DNA of 22,633 bases, taken from a virus. Positions 15,183 through 22,087 of this stretch are shown here, piece by piece (within the stretch, counting starts at the first letter, position 1; each line of letters begins with the position of its first letter). The notes under the pieces are model-generated. The model was not told the DNA's origin and made no database searches. It saw only the letters and a program-made list of their open reading frames with translations. Made by a program: the position numbers and the translations under genes. The DNA lies in the IMG/VR virus record IMGVR_UViG_3300021440_000127, positions 1 through 22,633 of that record, one strand, 5' to 3'.

Positions 15183-17344
15183 GGTTGACCTTCTCCGGTT
15201 GGTTGTTCGATCACTCCGTCTGGCGCCGGAGTCTCTATGCCCTGCATGCCGTCGTCGGCCTGCTGCAGTTCTGGCATCGGTGTTTGCGCCGGCACCTGCG
15301 GCACTGGCGCGTCAATGACTCGGGGTGCGCCGCCGTTCTGGTCCTCGAAGCCGACCGACTTCGCCAGTTCGTCGGCCACCGGCGCCGCTCCCGGTGCCGT
15401 CATCAGCACCTGCGCCGCCTGCGCCGCCATGTAGAGCGTCTCCAGCCGCTTCGCCATCGCCTCGGCCTCGACCTTGGCGCCCTTGGCCTCGGCCTCACGG
15501 ATGACTGCCTGCGTTTCGCGCAGTTGCAATTGCATCTGCTGCTCGGCCAGTTGCGCCTTCTGCGCCTGCGCGGCGCGGTCCTGCGGCGAGTCGGCATCGG
15601 GATCGCTCATGCCGGTGGCCTGGCGGATGCGCTGCAGGATCGACTGCTTGTTCGGCATGTCCGACCACTCGAACACCAGATCGAGGATCGACGTGACCAC
15701 TTGCGGGGCCATCGGCGCGAGCTGCGCCAGCATGTTCATCGCGCTGTCGAAGGACGCGGAAGCCATCGACTGACGCCACGGCGCATCGCCGATGACGAAT
15801 TGCGCCTGGTGCGCGGTCACGTCGTTGATCTTCGCGCCCGTCGCCGGGTCGATGTCGTTGATGACCTTGTAATCCAGCTTGTAGCGCTCGCCCGTGACCG
15901 AAAACACCTTCTTCTCGGTGTAGTACTGCTCGATCAACGACAGCTTCAACTCGCCTTCCAACTGGTGAGCGAACAGCAGGTTGTCGAACAACTCTGCGGT
16001 CTGCACGCTGCCGCGGTCGGCCTTGGCATCCATCGCCACGCGGCTGGTCGCATTCGACTGCAGGCCGCGGTTTTCCTCGTTCACGCCTCCCGTCGATCTG
16101 ATCGCTGCGATGTTGCGATCGGCGACGGCCAAGTGACCGGCGGCCATGTCGCCATGTTCCCGCACCTGCACCTTGTTCCCGGACAGCGCACCGTTGGCGA
16201 ACTTGACGATCCCGTTCGGGTCGTTCATCTCATCGCGGATTTCTTCGGTGTCCATCACTTCTTCGTCGATGGCACCTGTTTCCAGCCGTAGCTGGTTCAC
16301 GTTCAGCAGGAAATTGGCCTTGGAGAACCGCTTGTTCAGGTCGTCCTGCGGGCCGCGCACAGGTCGCACCGGCCCGTAGGGCATGCGGTCCTTCTTCCTC
16401 CGGTATGCCCACAGCGGCACGAACGGGTATCGATTGTGCTTGTAGGGCGACCATTCCTCGATCAGCGTGTCGTGCTCGGTCATGATCGACACGCGCATGC
16501 GCATCCTAGCGCGGTCGTGGACACCGGCGCCCTGCTTTGTCGAGCCCGTGAACGGCTCGTAGTTCCAGCACTCGATCAGCAGCACGCGCTTGCGTGGGTT
16601 GTGGAGCCATGCATTACTGTCGTAATGCATCCACTTCGCCGGCATTGCCGCCGTGCCCATGAATCCGTCCGTGGGCCAACCCGACAGCCATCCGCTTTGA
16701 AACATCGTGCCGTCGTCCATGCTCGACGCGCGGGCCAGTTCCAACTGCTTGTCTGGGAAATACGCCTGCGCGATGTCAAGGTCCACCTCGCGGAAGCGGA
16801 ACAAGAACCGCGCATCGCTCAGGTCTTGCCGCGTCGCCAGCGGGTCATAGACGATGTTCCGCCACGATTCGGCGATGGTGTAAATCGGCTCGTCCTCGGG
16901 GTCGGAGCGCACGCCGACCTCGATCCAGCCCATGCCGGCCTTCCAGCAGTCGTCCACCGCCTGCGAGCGTTCGAACGGCTCGCGGTTGACGTCGCTCAGG
17001 TACTTCAGCAAGTCCGTCTTGATCCCGGCATCCGCTGCTGCCGCCTCGTCGCCGTTGTTGCGGTTCAGGACCTTGAAATCCCGGCGCATGCGGCGCTCGG
17101 TGCCGATCATCCAGTCAATCGTCGGCTTGACCTCGTTGTAGACGATGGGGTTCTGGCCGCGGCGACGCACTGCCGCGGCTTCCTCGGCGGTCCACTGCAG
17201 CGAGTCGTAGTAATCCTCATCCAGCGCCATCTGATAGCGGTTGGCCTCGTGCTGGGCCATCGCCATCGAGAACCACATCTTGCGCTGGGCGAAGCGCTTC
17301 TTTGCGTCCTCATCAGGGCTGCTGCGCGTGGGTTTGCGGGCCAT
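15179..17344 (-). CDS. Portal protein, P22-like
   Basis: 721 residues, almost the length of the P22 portal. The start is ATG 17344, one base after the preceding stop. Family features include NPIVYNEVKPTIDWMIGTER near residues 65-84, CWKAGMGWIEVG near 133-144, SWRNIVYDP, and GPQDDLNKRFSKANFLLN in the middle. From about residue 589 there is a long Gln/Ala-rich coiled coil (AQAQKAQLAEQQMQLQL; REAEAKGAKVEAEAMAKRL), matching the helical barrel of P22-type portals that projects into the head. A Pro-rich acidic tail follows. Twelve copies form the vertex through which the terminase packs DNA and to which the adaptors and tail attach. The order TerS, TerL, portal, scaffold, capsid is classic. Confidence 0.9.
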   Translation of the reverse strand: MARKPTRSSPDEDAKKRFAQRKMWFSMAMAQHEANRYQMALDEDYYDSLQWTAEEAAAVRRRGQNPIVYNEVKPTIDWMIGTERRMRRDFKVLNRNNGDEAAAADAGIKTDLLKYLSDVNREPFERSQAVDDCWKAGMGWIEVGVRSDPEDEPIYTIAESWRNIVYDPLATRQDLSDARFLFRFREVDLDIAQAYFPDKQLELARASSMDDGTMFQSGWLSGWPTDGFMGTAAMPAKWMHYDSNAWLHNPRKRVLLIECWNYEPFTGSTKQGAGVHDRARMRMRVSIMTEHDTLIEEWSPYKHNRYPFVPLWAYRRKKDRMPYGPVRPVRGPQDDLNKRFSKANFLLNVNQLRLETGAIDEEVMDTEEIRDEMNDPNGIVKFANGALSGNKVQVREHGDMAAGHLAVADRNIAAIRSTGGVNEENRGLQSNATSRVAMDAKADRGSVQTAELFDNLLFAHQLEGELKLSLIEQYYTEKKVFSVTGERYKLDYKVINDIDPATGAKINDVTAHQAQFVIGDAPWRQSMASASFDSAMNMLAQLAPMAPQVVTSILDLVFEWSDMPNKQSILQRIRQATGMSDPDADSPQDRAAQAQKAQLAEQQMQLQLRETQAVIREAEAKGAKVEAEAMAKRLETLYMAAQAAQVLMTAPGAAPVADELAKSVGFEDQNGGAPRVIDAPVPQVPAQTPMPELQQADDGMQGIETPAPDGVIEQPTGEGQP

Positions 17345-17345
17345 C

Positions 17346-17813
17346 TCAGAGCACCGATTCGTTGATGACGCGGCCGTTCGCGTCCTTGGCGGTCATCTCC
17401 ACCAATGGCTCGCCGACCTCGGCACGGCGCACGGACGGCGGCGCAGGCGGACAGCGGATCAGGTCAGGCGTGTGCCTGATGATGATGTCCAGCAGTTGAT
17501 GCACCTCGGCGTCCAGCTTCGCCCGGCCCAGCACCGGCAGCGCGCGCAGCACTTCGAGCACGGCTTCGCGCGTCGGACGTCCGTTGACCTCGGCGTACTT
17601 GCCGATGGACGACAGGCAGATCCCGAAGGCGCCGGCCGCGCGCCCGCCCTGCTGCGACCAGATGAGCATGATGGGCTCGCAGGTGCGTCCGTCCTGATCC
17701 CACTCGATGCTGACGGTGTAGCCGCCGGAGTGGAACGTCTGCCAGGCCAGGTCGCCGCCCATGCGGAAAAGGTTGCGACCGGTGGGGCCGATGATGAGTG
17801 CTTGTCGGTTCAT
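17346..17813 (-). CDS. Protein between terminase and portal, unknown function
   Basis: 155 residues from ATG 17813, four bases after the terminase stop. The first 60 residues look like a small beta domain (MNRQALIIGPTGRNLF, GGYTVSIEWDQDGRT, PIMLIWSQQ). The middle is helical (TREAVLEVLRALPVLGRAKLD). The C-terminal 40 residues are Pro-rich and basic, then end in NGRVINESVL. No enzyme motif, signal or membrane segment is seen. The family is not recognised. Its place in the packaging block and tight spacing suggest a role in head assembly or packaging. Confidence 0.65.
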   Translation of the reverse strand: MNRQALIIGPTGRNLFRMGGDLAWQTFHSGGYTVSIEWDQDGRTCEPIMLIWSQQGGRAAGAFGICLSSIGKYAEVNGRPTREAVLEVLRALPVLGRAKLDAEVHQLLDIIIRHTPDLIRCPPAPPSVRRAEVGEPLVEMTAKDANGRVINESVL

Positions 17814-17817
17814 GGGG

Positions 17818-19281
17818 TCAAGAGGTTTTCCAGTTGCGTTCGCGGCGCGGCCTGTCTCGCTCGGGCTCGCATCGCGCCAGCGCTAAGCCGGACATCACGA
17901 GATAGCGCGTGGCGTCCATCAGGTGGTCGTGCTCCTTGACGATCGCGCCCTTCTCGTCGCGCCGATAGATGCGGTACTCTGACAACCAGTTGCTCAGGCT
18001 CTTGGCGACCTTGAGCCGGCCCGAAGACATGCGCTGCCACACTTCGTAGATGCCCGCCTCGCGTGCGTTGTCTGCCGGCGTCAGGCGAAGACCACGCTCG
18101 GTGTAGATGCGCAGCAGTTGCTCGCCGTCGTCCTGACTGCGGCCACGACTGGCGGGGTCGATCACGCCCATGATCCACTTGCCGCGGGCCTGTATGGCCT
18201 CGACGTGCAATGCCGGCTCGGCCTGCCCTCTGTAGTGCTCGCTGTAGAGGTGGACGACATCGTTCTCGCGGTCCCACGCGCCCCAAATGCAGGCGGTTCG
18301 GTTCCACCCGACATCCAGCGCGTAGCAGCGCGGCCAGTGGTCGGGGATGCGGAAATCGTCCTCGACGATGTCCGACTCTGGGACCGGATAGATCGCACCG
18401 GCACCCAGCGCGGGGACTCCGCGGGTACGCGCATCGCGCTGGTAGGGCATGAGCTTGGAAAGCAGCGTGGCCTTCGCCGACTCATCCAAGTGCGGCACGT
18501 CATCCCATCCGCATTGCGTGATCGATGGAACTCCGACCCCGCCGACGTGCGCCCGCGTCTGGATCGACTGCACCAGGCGCGTCAATCCCTTCAGCGGGGT
18601 GAATGTCAGCGTCGAGATGCCGCGCACGGTCAGCAGCCGGACCATGCCTTCCTCGTAGACCTCTTCCGGGCATTCCTCGTCGGGCCAAAAGATGTCCAGC
18701 TCGAATCCCTGAAAGATGGCTCTCCCCTGTTCGTAGCTGCGCAGCCAGATTTCAGACTCCCCGCCGCTGATGTGGCGCACCGTGGCGCGCTCGATGGCTC
18801 CCTTGACGTGCGGGCGCGGCACGATGCCGACGATCAGGTCGCCGGGAATTAGGCCGGTGCCGATGTTGTCGGGCTTGTCCGTCGTGCCGCCGAGCATCTT
18901 GAGTTGCAGGATGTCGCGGGTCGTTTCGTGCGTGTCTCCGCTGACCAGCATCCGCACCGGTAGGTCGAAGCGCTTGCCCACCCACCAGGCCGGGTATCTT
19001 CCGGTCAGGTGGTAGGTATGCTCCGTGCCGGCGCCGACCGTCTTGCCGACGCGGTTGCCGGCCATGAAGACGCGCTCGTCGTGCGTCGCGCCGGCCTCGA
19101 AAAACGCCAAGTGTTTCGGGTACAGCTCCCGGCGCAGCGGCCCGGCGTCGGGGAACATCGTGGACAGCAGGCGCGTCCTGGATCGACGGTTGATCTCATC
19201 CAGCAGCGCCGCCAATTCAGCGCGCTCGGCCGCCGTCAGGGCAGCCACATCCTGCGGCGCAGACACTACCTGTAGTGTCAT
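17818..19281 (-). CDS. Terminase large subunit
   Basis: 487 residues, start ATG 19281 in an ATGA overlap with the small subunit. The ATPase domain has a Walker A motif AGNRVGKT (74-81) and a Walker B with catalytic acids in DIFWPDEE (196-203). The nuclease domain is RNase H-like: the first Asp in YALDVGWN (D323), a second in GVIDPAS (D375), and a third in HDHLMDATRY (D456). The protein drives DNA into the procapsid through the portal and cuts the concatemer. Length and domain order are complete. The P22-like portal favours headful packaging, but the packaging mode is not proven here. The first codons of the gene lie within one copy of a repeated 16-bp palindrome. Confidence 0.93.
   Translation of the reverse strand: MTLQVVSAPQDVAALTAAERAELAALLDEINRRSRTRLLSTMFPDAGPLRRELYPKHLAFFEAGATHDERVFMAGNRVGKTVGAGTEHTYHLTGRYPAWWVGKRFDLPVRMLVSGDTHETTRDILQLKMLGGTTDKPDNIGTGLIPGDLIVGIVPRPHVKGAIERATVRHISGGESEIWLRSYEQGRAIFQGFELDIFWPDEECPEEVYEEGMVRLLTVRGISTLTFTPLKGLTRLVQSIQTRAHVGGVGVPSITQCGWDDVPHLDESAKATLLSKLMPYQRDARTRGVPALGAGAIYPVPESDIVEDDFRIPDHWPRCYALDVGWNRTACIWGAWDRENDVVHLYSEHYRGQAEPALHVEAIQARGKWIMGVIDPASRGRSQDDGEQLLRIYTERGLRLTPADNAREAGIYEVWQRMSSGRLKVAKSLSNWLSEYRIYRRDEKGAIVKEHDHLMDATRYLVMSGLALARCEPERDRPRRERNWKTS
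19263..19278. repeat. 16-bp palindrome, copy 1 (candidate pac or terminase-binding site)
   Basis: ACACTAC-CT-GTAGTGT has perfect seven-base arms. This copy lies in the first codons of the large terminase gene and touches the small terminase stop. An identical copy lies 55 bp away inside the small terminase gene. Confidence 0.65.
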
Positions 19282-19844
19282 AGGTCGTCAGAACCCTGTG
19301 GCTTGTCTGGCACCGGCACACTACCTGTAGTGTCCAGGGCGCTGATCGTCACGCCCAGCTTCGCCAGCTTGCTGACCAGATCGGAGTCGCTGACCTCGCG
19401 CAGCGTCGTCGTCTGCGTCACATCCAGCTTGTCGCCGTACTCGCGCGGGTTGACCTTGCTCGCCCGCCAGCGCAGGTGATGCGCCGCTTCCTTGGCCTTG
19501 GCTAAAGAGAACGGGTCATCGGCGCGCTGAATGCCGTCCAGGGCCTGATCGTCATACGCAGCAGCGGCGGCCGATCTAGAAGCGCGCGCGCGCGCGGAAC
19601 GCGTAACGTCGGCGGCAAGCCACTGCCGAACAGAGCTTTCATCGGCCAGTTCCAGGGTTTCCGCGATGGCGCGCAGCGACAGCCCGTCCTCAATGAACGT
19701 GCAGATGGCGTCGATGCCGATGGCGTCGAGCTTCTGCCTGGGCGTTTTGTTGGCGGCAGCACGCGGCGCAACCGGCTTGCCGCCACGCTTCGGTGATTGC
19801 TTGGCCGCCACCTTCGGTGCGGCACGTCCTGCGCCCTTGACCAC
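19278..19844 (-). CDS. Terminase small subunit
   Basis: 188 residues if started at GTG 19844, which has AGGG about ten bases upstream. Alternatives are GTG 19853 and TTG 19862, the last lying almost against a GC-rich hairpin. The N-terminus is basic and Ala/Lys-rich. Residues about 44-79 form a helix-turn-helix (GIDAICTFIEDGLSLRAIAE, then SSVRQWLAAD). The C-terminal half has the pattern KAKEAAHHLRWRASKVNPRE followed by YGDKLDV, characteristic of a widespread phage small-terminase-like family. It should bind the phage packaging site and hand the DNA to the large subunit, whose gene overlaps its stop. The C-terminus (LDTTGSVPVPDKPQGSDDL) spans one palindrome copy. Confidence 0.85.
   Translation of the reverse strand: MVKGAGRAAPKVAAKQSPKRGGKPVAPRAAANKTPRQKLDAIGIDAICTFIEDGLSLRAIAETLELADESSVRQWLAADVTRSARARASRSAAAAAYDDQALDGIQRADDPFSLAKAKEAAHHLRWRASKVNPREYGDKLDVTQTTTLREVSDSDLVSKLAKLGVTISALDTTGSVPVPDKPQGSDDL
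19318..19333. repeat. 16-bp palindrome, copy 2 (candidate pac or terminase-binding site)
   Basis: Identical to the copy at 19263-19278. Here it encodes part of the C-terminus of the small terminase (DTTGSV) in a different reading frame from copy 1 (TLQVVS). Conservation of protein sequence therefore does not explain the DNA identity. Confidence 0.65.
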
Positions 19845-19866
19845 GATTCCCACGCCCTGCAAATAG

Positions 19867-19890
19867 CCCGCGGCTGGTGAGGGCCGCGGG
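19867..19890 (-). promoter_or_regulatory. GC-rich stem-loop just upstream of the small terminase gene
   Basis: CCCGCGGC pairs with GCCGCGGG (eight perfect pairs, eight-base loop). On the minus strand it is followed by CTATTTG, only a weak T-run. It could be a weak terminator or attenuator ahead of the late genes, or a 5'-leader structure. A smaller hairpin (CTCCC/GGGAG, loop TTGC on the plus strand) lies next to it at 19895-19908. Confidence 0.5.
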
Positions 19891-19917
19891 CGAACTCCCT
19901 TGCGGGAGATGAGGAGA

Positions 19918-19938
19918 CACCAGCCCCAGCGGCTGGCG
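19918..19938 (-). promoter_or_regulatory. Conserved leader hairpin upstream of the small terminase gene
   Basis: On the minus strand CGCCAGCC pairs with GGCTGGTG (eight pairs, one G-U) around the loop GCTGG. It starts nine bases after the motif at 19948-19973. The arms match those at 13873-13890 in the capsid leader; only the loop and one added pair differ. Confidence 0.6.
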
Positions 19939-19947
19939 GTGTAATCG

Positions 19948-19973
19948 TCAGGGGGAAAACGTGGAAGTCAACG
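19948..19973 (-). promoter_or_regulatory. Promoter-like late control motif, copy 1 (terminase leader)
   Basis: On the minus strand this reads CGTTGAC, ten bases (TTCCACGTTT), then TCCCCCTGA. TTGACT resembles a -35 box, but no good -10 follows (ACGATT at 17-base spacing). It shares all 16 fixed bases and the exact spacing with 13902-13927. It points toward the terminase genes. Confidence 0.6.
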
Positions 19974-19999
19974 AATGGGCGCAAGGCCACCAAACAAGG

Positions 20000-20015
20000 C
20001 AAGCACGAATGCTTG
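20000..20015. promoter_or_regulatory. Palindrome overlapping the -35 box of the plus-strand promoter (candidate operator)
   Basis: CAAGCA-CGAA-TGCTTG has perfect six-base arms. Its right end supplies the TTG of the TTGACA box at 20013-20018, so a protein bound here would block the polymerase. The helix-turn-helix protein at 20560-20844 is a possible ligand. Confidence 0.45.
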
Positions 20016-20040
20016 ACATTAGGCGCAATGAACCTATACT
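20013..20040 (+). promoter_or_regulatory. Sigma-70-type promoter of the plus-strand cassette
   Basis: TTGACA (20013-20018, consensus) and TATACT (20035-20040, five of six consensus) are separated by 16 bases. Transcription should begin near 20047 and run into the genes at 20102, 20336 and 20560. The 5' leader contains a hairpin CGCAGC/GCTGCG at 20049-20066. Confidence 0.75.
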
Positions 20041-20101
20041 ACAGTCATCGCAGCAAGATCGCTGCGGTCCTCGGCCCCAGGCAGTGGGCGGGAGATTGAA
20101 G

Positions 20102-20314
20102 ATGAAGACTCGCTACTCGACGCTCGGCGACGTGCGCGGCCAAGGTCCTGTGCGCTCCTATCTGCAGGCCGCATGGAAAGACCTCATGGACGATCAGAGC
20201 GGATGCGGCGCGCAGGGCGGTTACAGCGACCGTCGCATCGTTCGCCTGGTCGATGGATCGGTAGTAACCGATCTGACCGAGGACGACTGGGCAGAGCTGG
20301 AGCGACTCGGCTGA
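20102..20314 (+). CDS. Small protein of the plus-strand cassette, unknown function
   Basis: 70 residues. ATG 20102 has GGAG seven bases upstream; the longer frame from 19961 runs through the promoter and is rejected. The sequence (YSTLGDVRGQGPVRSYLQAA, then CGAQGGYSDRRIVRLVDGS) has short strands and an acidic helical end (TEDDWAELERLG). Similar small proteins occur in phages and other mobile elements, but I know no function. It is the first gene behind a strong promoter, divergent from the terminase genes, so it is probably expressed at a different time from the late genes. Confidence 0.65.
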   Translation: MKTRYSTLGDVRGQGPVRSYLQAAWKDLMDDQSGCGAQGGYSDRRIVRLVDGSVVTDLTEDDWAELERLG

Positions 20315-20335
20315 TTGGTCTCGGGGGAGATTGAA

Positions 20336-20554
20336 ATGGCAACGATCGAAACGACCGATGGCAATGAGATTTGCGCTGGCCTACAGGGCTGCGACGTTTG
20401 CGACGAGGCGATCCATGCGGCGCAGCGGCATGCGGACGGGCTGCAGGCCGATGTGGTCCTCCACGACGACGATGGCGCATGGCTCGTGCATCCCGCCATC
20501 AACGGCAAGCGCGAGCAGGCCGAAGACATCGACCATCTGTTCGCCGCCGACTGA
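20336..20554 (+). CDS. Small acidic protein with a CxxC pair, unknown function
   Basis: 72 residues from ATG 20336, with GGGGGAG six bases upstream, almost the same ribosome binding site as the gene before. Features are a CDVC pair near residues 19-22, a helix (DEAIHAAQRHADGLQADVV), an acidic strand (LHDDDGAWLVHP), and an acidic end. The cysteine pair could bind metal, but no second pair is present. It sits between another small gene and the helix-turn-helix gene in one apparent transcript. Confidence 0.6.
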   Translation: MATIETTDGNEICAGLQGCDVCDEAIHAAQRHADGLQADVVLHDDDGAWLVHPAINGKREQAEDIDHLFAAD

Positions 20555-20559
20555 CTGAC

Positions 20560-20844
20560 ATGTCCAATCACCCCGGCCGCAAGCCGGGGTCTGCGCAACT
20601 GCGCATGACCCCTGAACAGTTGCGCGATCTGATCGAGCGGGCAGGCATCACGCAGGCCCGCGCCGCCGAGCTGGCGGGCGTCAAAGAGCGCACGCTGCGG
20701 CAGTACCTTGCCGGCGATCGCGCCATGCCCCTGTCGGCATCCGGCCTGCTGTGCCTGTCGCTGATCCTGCTGGGTGCGCCTGCAGGGATGCTGGCGCCGT
20801 GGCTGACAGAGGAAGTTGCTACGGCGCTAGGTGTGATGCCCTAG
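20560..20844 (+). CDS. Helix-turn-helix DNA-binding protein
   Basis: 94 residues from ATG 20560, five bases after the preceding stop. Residues 16-56 form a helix-turn-helix of the XRE/Cro-like kind: TPEQLRDLIERAGITQARAA, then GVKERTLRQYLAGDRAMP. The second half is hydrophobic (GLLCLSLILLGAPAGMLAPWL) and may pack as a dimer interface; a membrane role seems less likely because similar small regulators carry such helices. It is last in a three-gene cassette between the early and late blocks. It could repress its own promoter, which has a palindrome over the -35 box, or control the divergent late genes. The target is not known. Confidence 0.75.
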   Translation: MSNHPGRKPGSAQLRMTPEQLRDLIERAGITQARAAELAGVKERTLRQYLAGDRAMPLSASGLLCLSLILLGAPAGMLAPWLTEEVATALGVMP

Positions 20845-20955
20845 CGGCAATGGCCTTCGCCAGCCATGTCGGTATGCCGGCGACGACAACCGGGCTGATG
20901 CGCTTGCGCCATGCCTTCTGCCTGGCGGAGAATGACTGGCGCTTGCTTCGCTTGC

Positions 20956-21399
20956 TCAAGATTCATTCCCTTTCCTCGCCAAATCCCACACCGACCTAGG
21001 CCCGACATTCTCCGGCGGCGAGCACTCGGATGCGCTCACGATCCTGCGGACGATAGTCGTAACCGTAGCAGGATTGTCCTGCGCTGGCAGCGGCGCGTCC
21101 AGCTCCGACGCTGCGATGCTGCACAAGTCGGCCAAACTCAACAGGTGCGAAGGCTTGCACTTACCCTGCGCCTGCAGCGCCGCAATGGATGATGCGCTGA
21201 AACTGCAATCGGTGCAGTAGTCGAAGGCGTAATTGAATCTTACCGGCTTCCCCGCCTCGAAGATCAGCGGCATGGGCTGTCCGCGCTCAGACTGAGCTGC
21301 TGCACTCGATGTCAGGTACTCGATCCATTCCATGCGCGACGCGAAACAGGGCGGGGCCGGCGGCGCCAGTTGCTTAACCATGTCTAGGCGAGCGCTCAT
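20956..21399 (-). CDS. Cysteine-containing protein of the recombination block, unknown function
   Basis: 147 residues, start ATG 21399 in an ATGA overlap with the HNH-like gene; an internal ATG at residue 7 is possible. Residues 55-82 contain FNYAFDYCTDCSFSASSIAA and then GKCKPS. The set C62-x2-C65 with C81 resembles half of a zinc site, with C93 as a possible fourth ligand. The C-terminal half is polar with one helix (ATVTTIVRRIVSASE). I do not recognise the family. Translation coupled to NinB, RusA-like and HNH-like genes suggests a part in DNA metabolism. It is the last gene of this block; the plus-strand cassette converges on it from the left. Confidence 0.6.
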   Translation of the reverse strand: MSARLDMVKQLAPPAPPCFASRMEWIEYLTSSAAAQSERGQPMPLIFEAGKPVRFNYAFDYCTDCSFSASSIAALQAQGKCKPSHLLSLADLCSIAASELDAPLPAQDNPATVTTIVRRIVSASECSPPENVGPRSVWDLARKGNES

Positions 21400-21689
21400 A
21401 GAAGCGATCTCCCATCCTGGCTCATGCAGGACAGTCTCCTGAGTGTTTCGTTCAGCATCGCCAGCTCGGTCAGCTTGCGCACGCGCATGTAGGTTTTAGT
21501 GCCGTGCAGGCCATTCGGCCCCCTGTGGCAGTCAGGGCACAGGCTAACCGCCGTGAACCATGAGCCCTGTTCGATCTCGTGCGCCTCGGTGATGCCCTGC
21601 GCATCGCAGCACACGCAACCTGCGGCCTTGACCCGCTCGACATGCGCGCGCTCGGCCCTCGTCATCGGCCGCTTGTTCGGGCTATGCAT
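21396..21689 (-). CDS. HNH-like zinc-binding nuclease (putative)
   Basis: 97 residues, ATG 21689, overlapping the RusA-like gene by eight bases. Zinc ligands are probably C25 and C28 (GCVCCDAQG) with C51 and C54 (LCPDCHRGP). Histidines at AHEI (H37), CHRG (H55) and GLHG (H62) are placed as in beta-beta-alpha-metal HNH nucleases and in Ref-like RecA-associated nucleases. It probably cuts DNA during phage recombination or replication. It lacks the long N-terminal extension of P1 Ref and is short for a homing endonuclease. Activity is inferred; the motif and neighbours (RusA-like, NinB-like) support a recombination role. Confidence 0.65.
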   Translation of the reverse strand: MHSPNKRPMTRAERAHVERVKAAGCVCCDAQGITEAHEIEQGSWFTAVSLCPDCHRGPNGLHGTKTYMRVRKLTELAMLNETLRRLSCMSQDGRSLL

Positions 21690-22038
21690 GGATTTCCACC
21701 TTCACCATGCCGCCGATTTCCTCGGACACCGCCAATTGCAGTCGCCAACGGCTGTCATCGCAGCCCATCGTGTCGGCCAGTCCGTCCAGTCCGCTCTTGA
21801 TCGCGCTCAGCATGCCGTCCGCATCCCTTCGCCTCCGGTCAGGTGGATAGAACGTGATCGCCACCAGCGGACGCGCATCTGGCGGCAACCTGATGCCGGC
21901 CTGCACTGCCAGCGTCGCGCAGGCGAAGCGATAGGCGCCCTTGGTGCGAGACAGCGGCGCCCAGTGCACGCGTGCATTCGGGTGCAGCGCCCGCGGCGGC
22001 CAGGGCAGCGTGACGCGCTGTATCGGCTCAGGCGTCAT
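21682..22038 (-). CDS. rusA: RusA-like Holliday junction resolvase
   Basis: 118 residues, the usual RusA size. ATG 22038 has an excellent ribosome binding site (GGAGG, seven bases upstream); the longer frame to 22119 overlaps ninB and is rejected. Features are LPWPPRALHPNARVHWAPLS at the N-terminus, the acidic motif RRRDADG (D72 and D74), the helix MLSAIKSGLDGLADTMG, and DDSRW (D94, D95). These correspond to the metal-binding aspartates of RusA. The motif reads DADG instead of DLDN, as in a recognised phage subfamily. RusA dimers resolve four-way junctions before packaging. The gene lies directly after ninB, as expected for a nin-like recombination block. Confidence 0.85.
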   Translation of the reverse strand: MTPEPIQRVTLPWPPRALHPNARVHWAPLSRTKGAYRFACATLAVQAGIRLPPDARPLVAITFYPPDRRRRDADGMLSAIKSGLDGLADTMGCDDSRWRLQLAVSEEIGGMVKVEIHA

Positions 22039-22087
22039 CGGACGCCCTCCATCTTCTGCCCGCACGAGGCTGCTGCGGCATGCAGGC

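Noticed and set aside
19867-19890. Strong Rho-independent terminator
   Set aside because: The stem is strong but only CTATTTG follows on the minus strand, and the plus-strand side has no T-run, so I list it only as a stem-loop.
20850-20999. Possible 49-residue plus-strand gene after the helix-turn-helix gene
   Set aside because: It has a weak ribosome binding site, overlaps the end of the opposing gene by 44 bases and resembles no family I know. The gap 20845-20955 otherwise holds only a short hairpin (TGGC-CTTC-GCCA) without a T-run.
22024-22054. Five-codon leader peptide overlapping the rusA start
   Set aside because: The ATG in AAGATGGAGG is most simply part of the Shine-Dalgarno region; nothing supports its translation.
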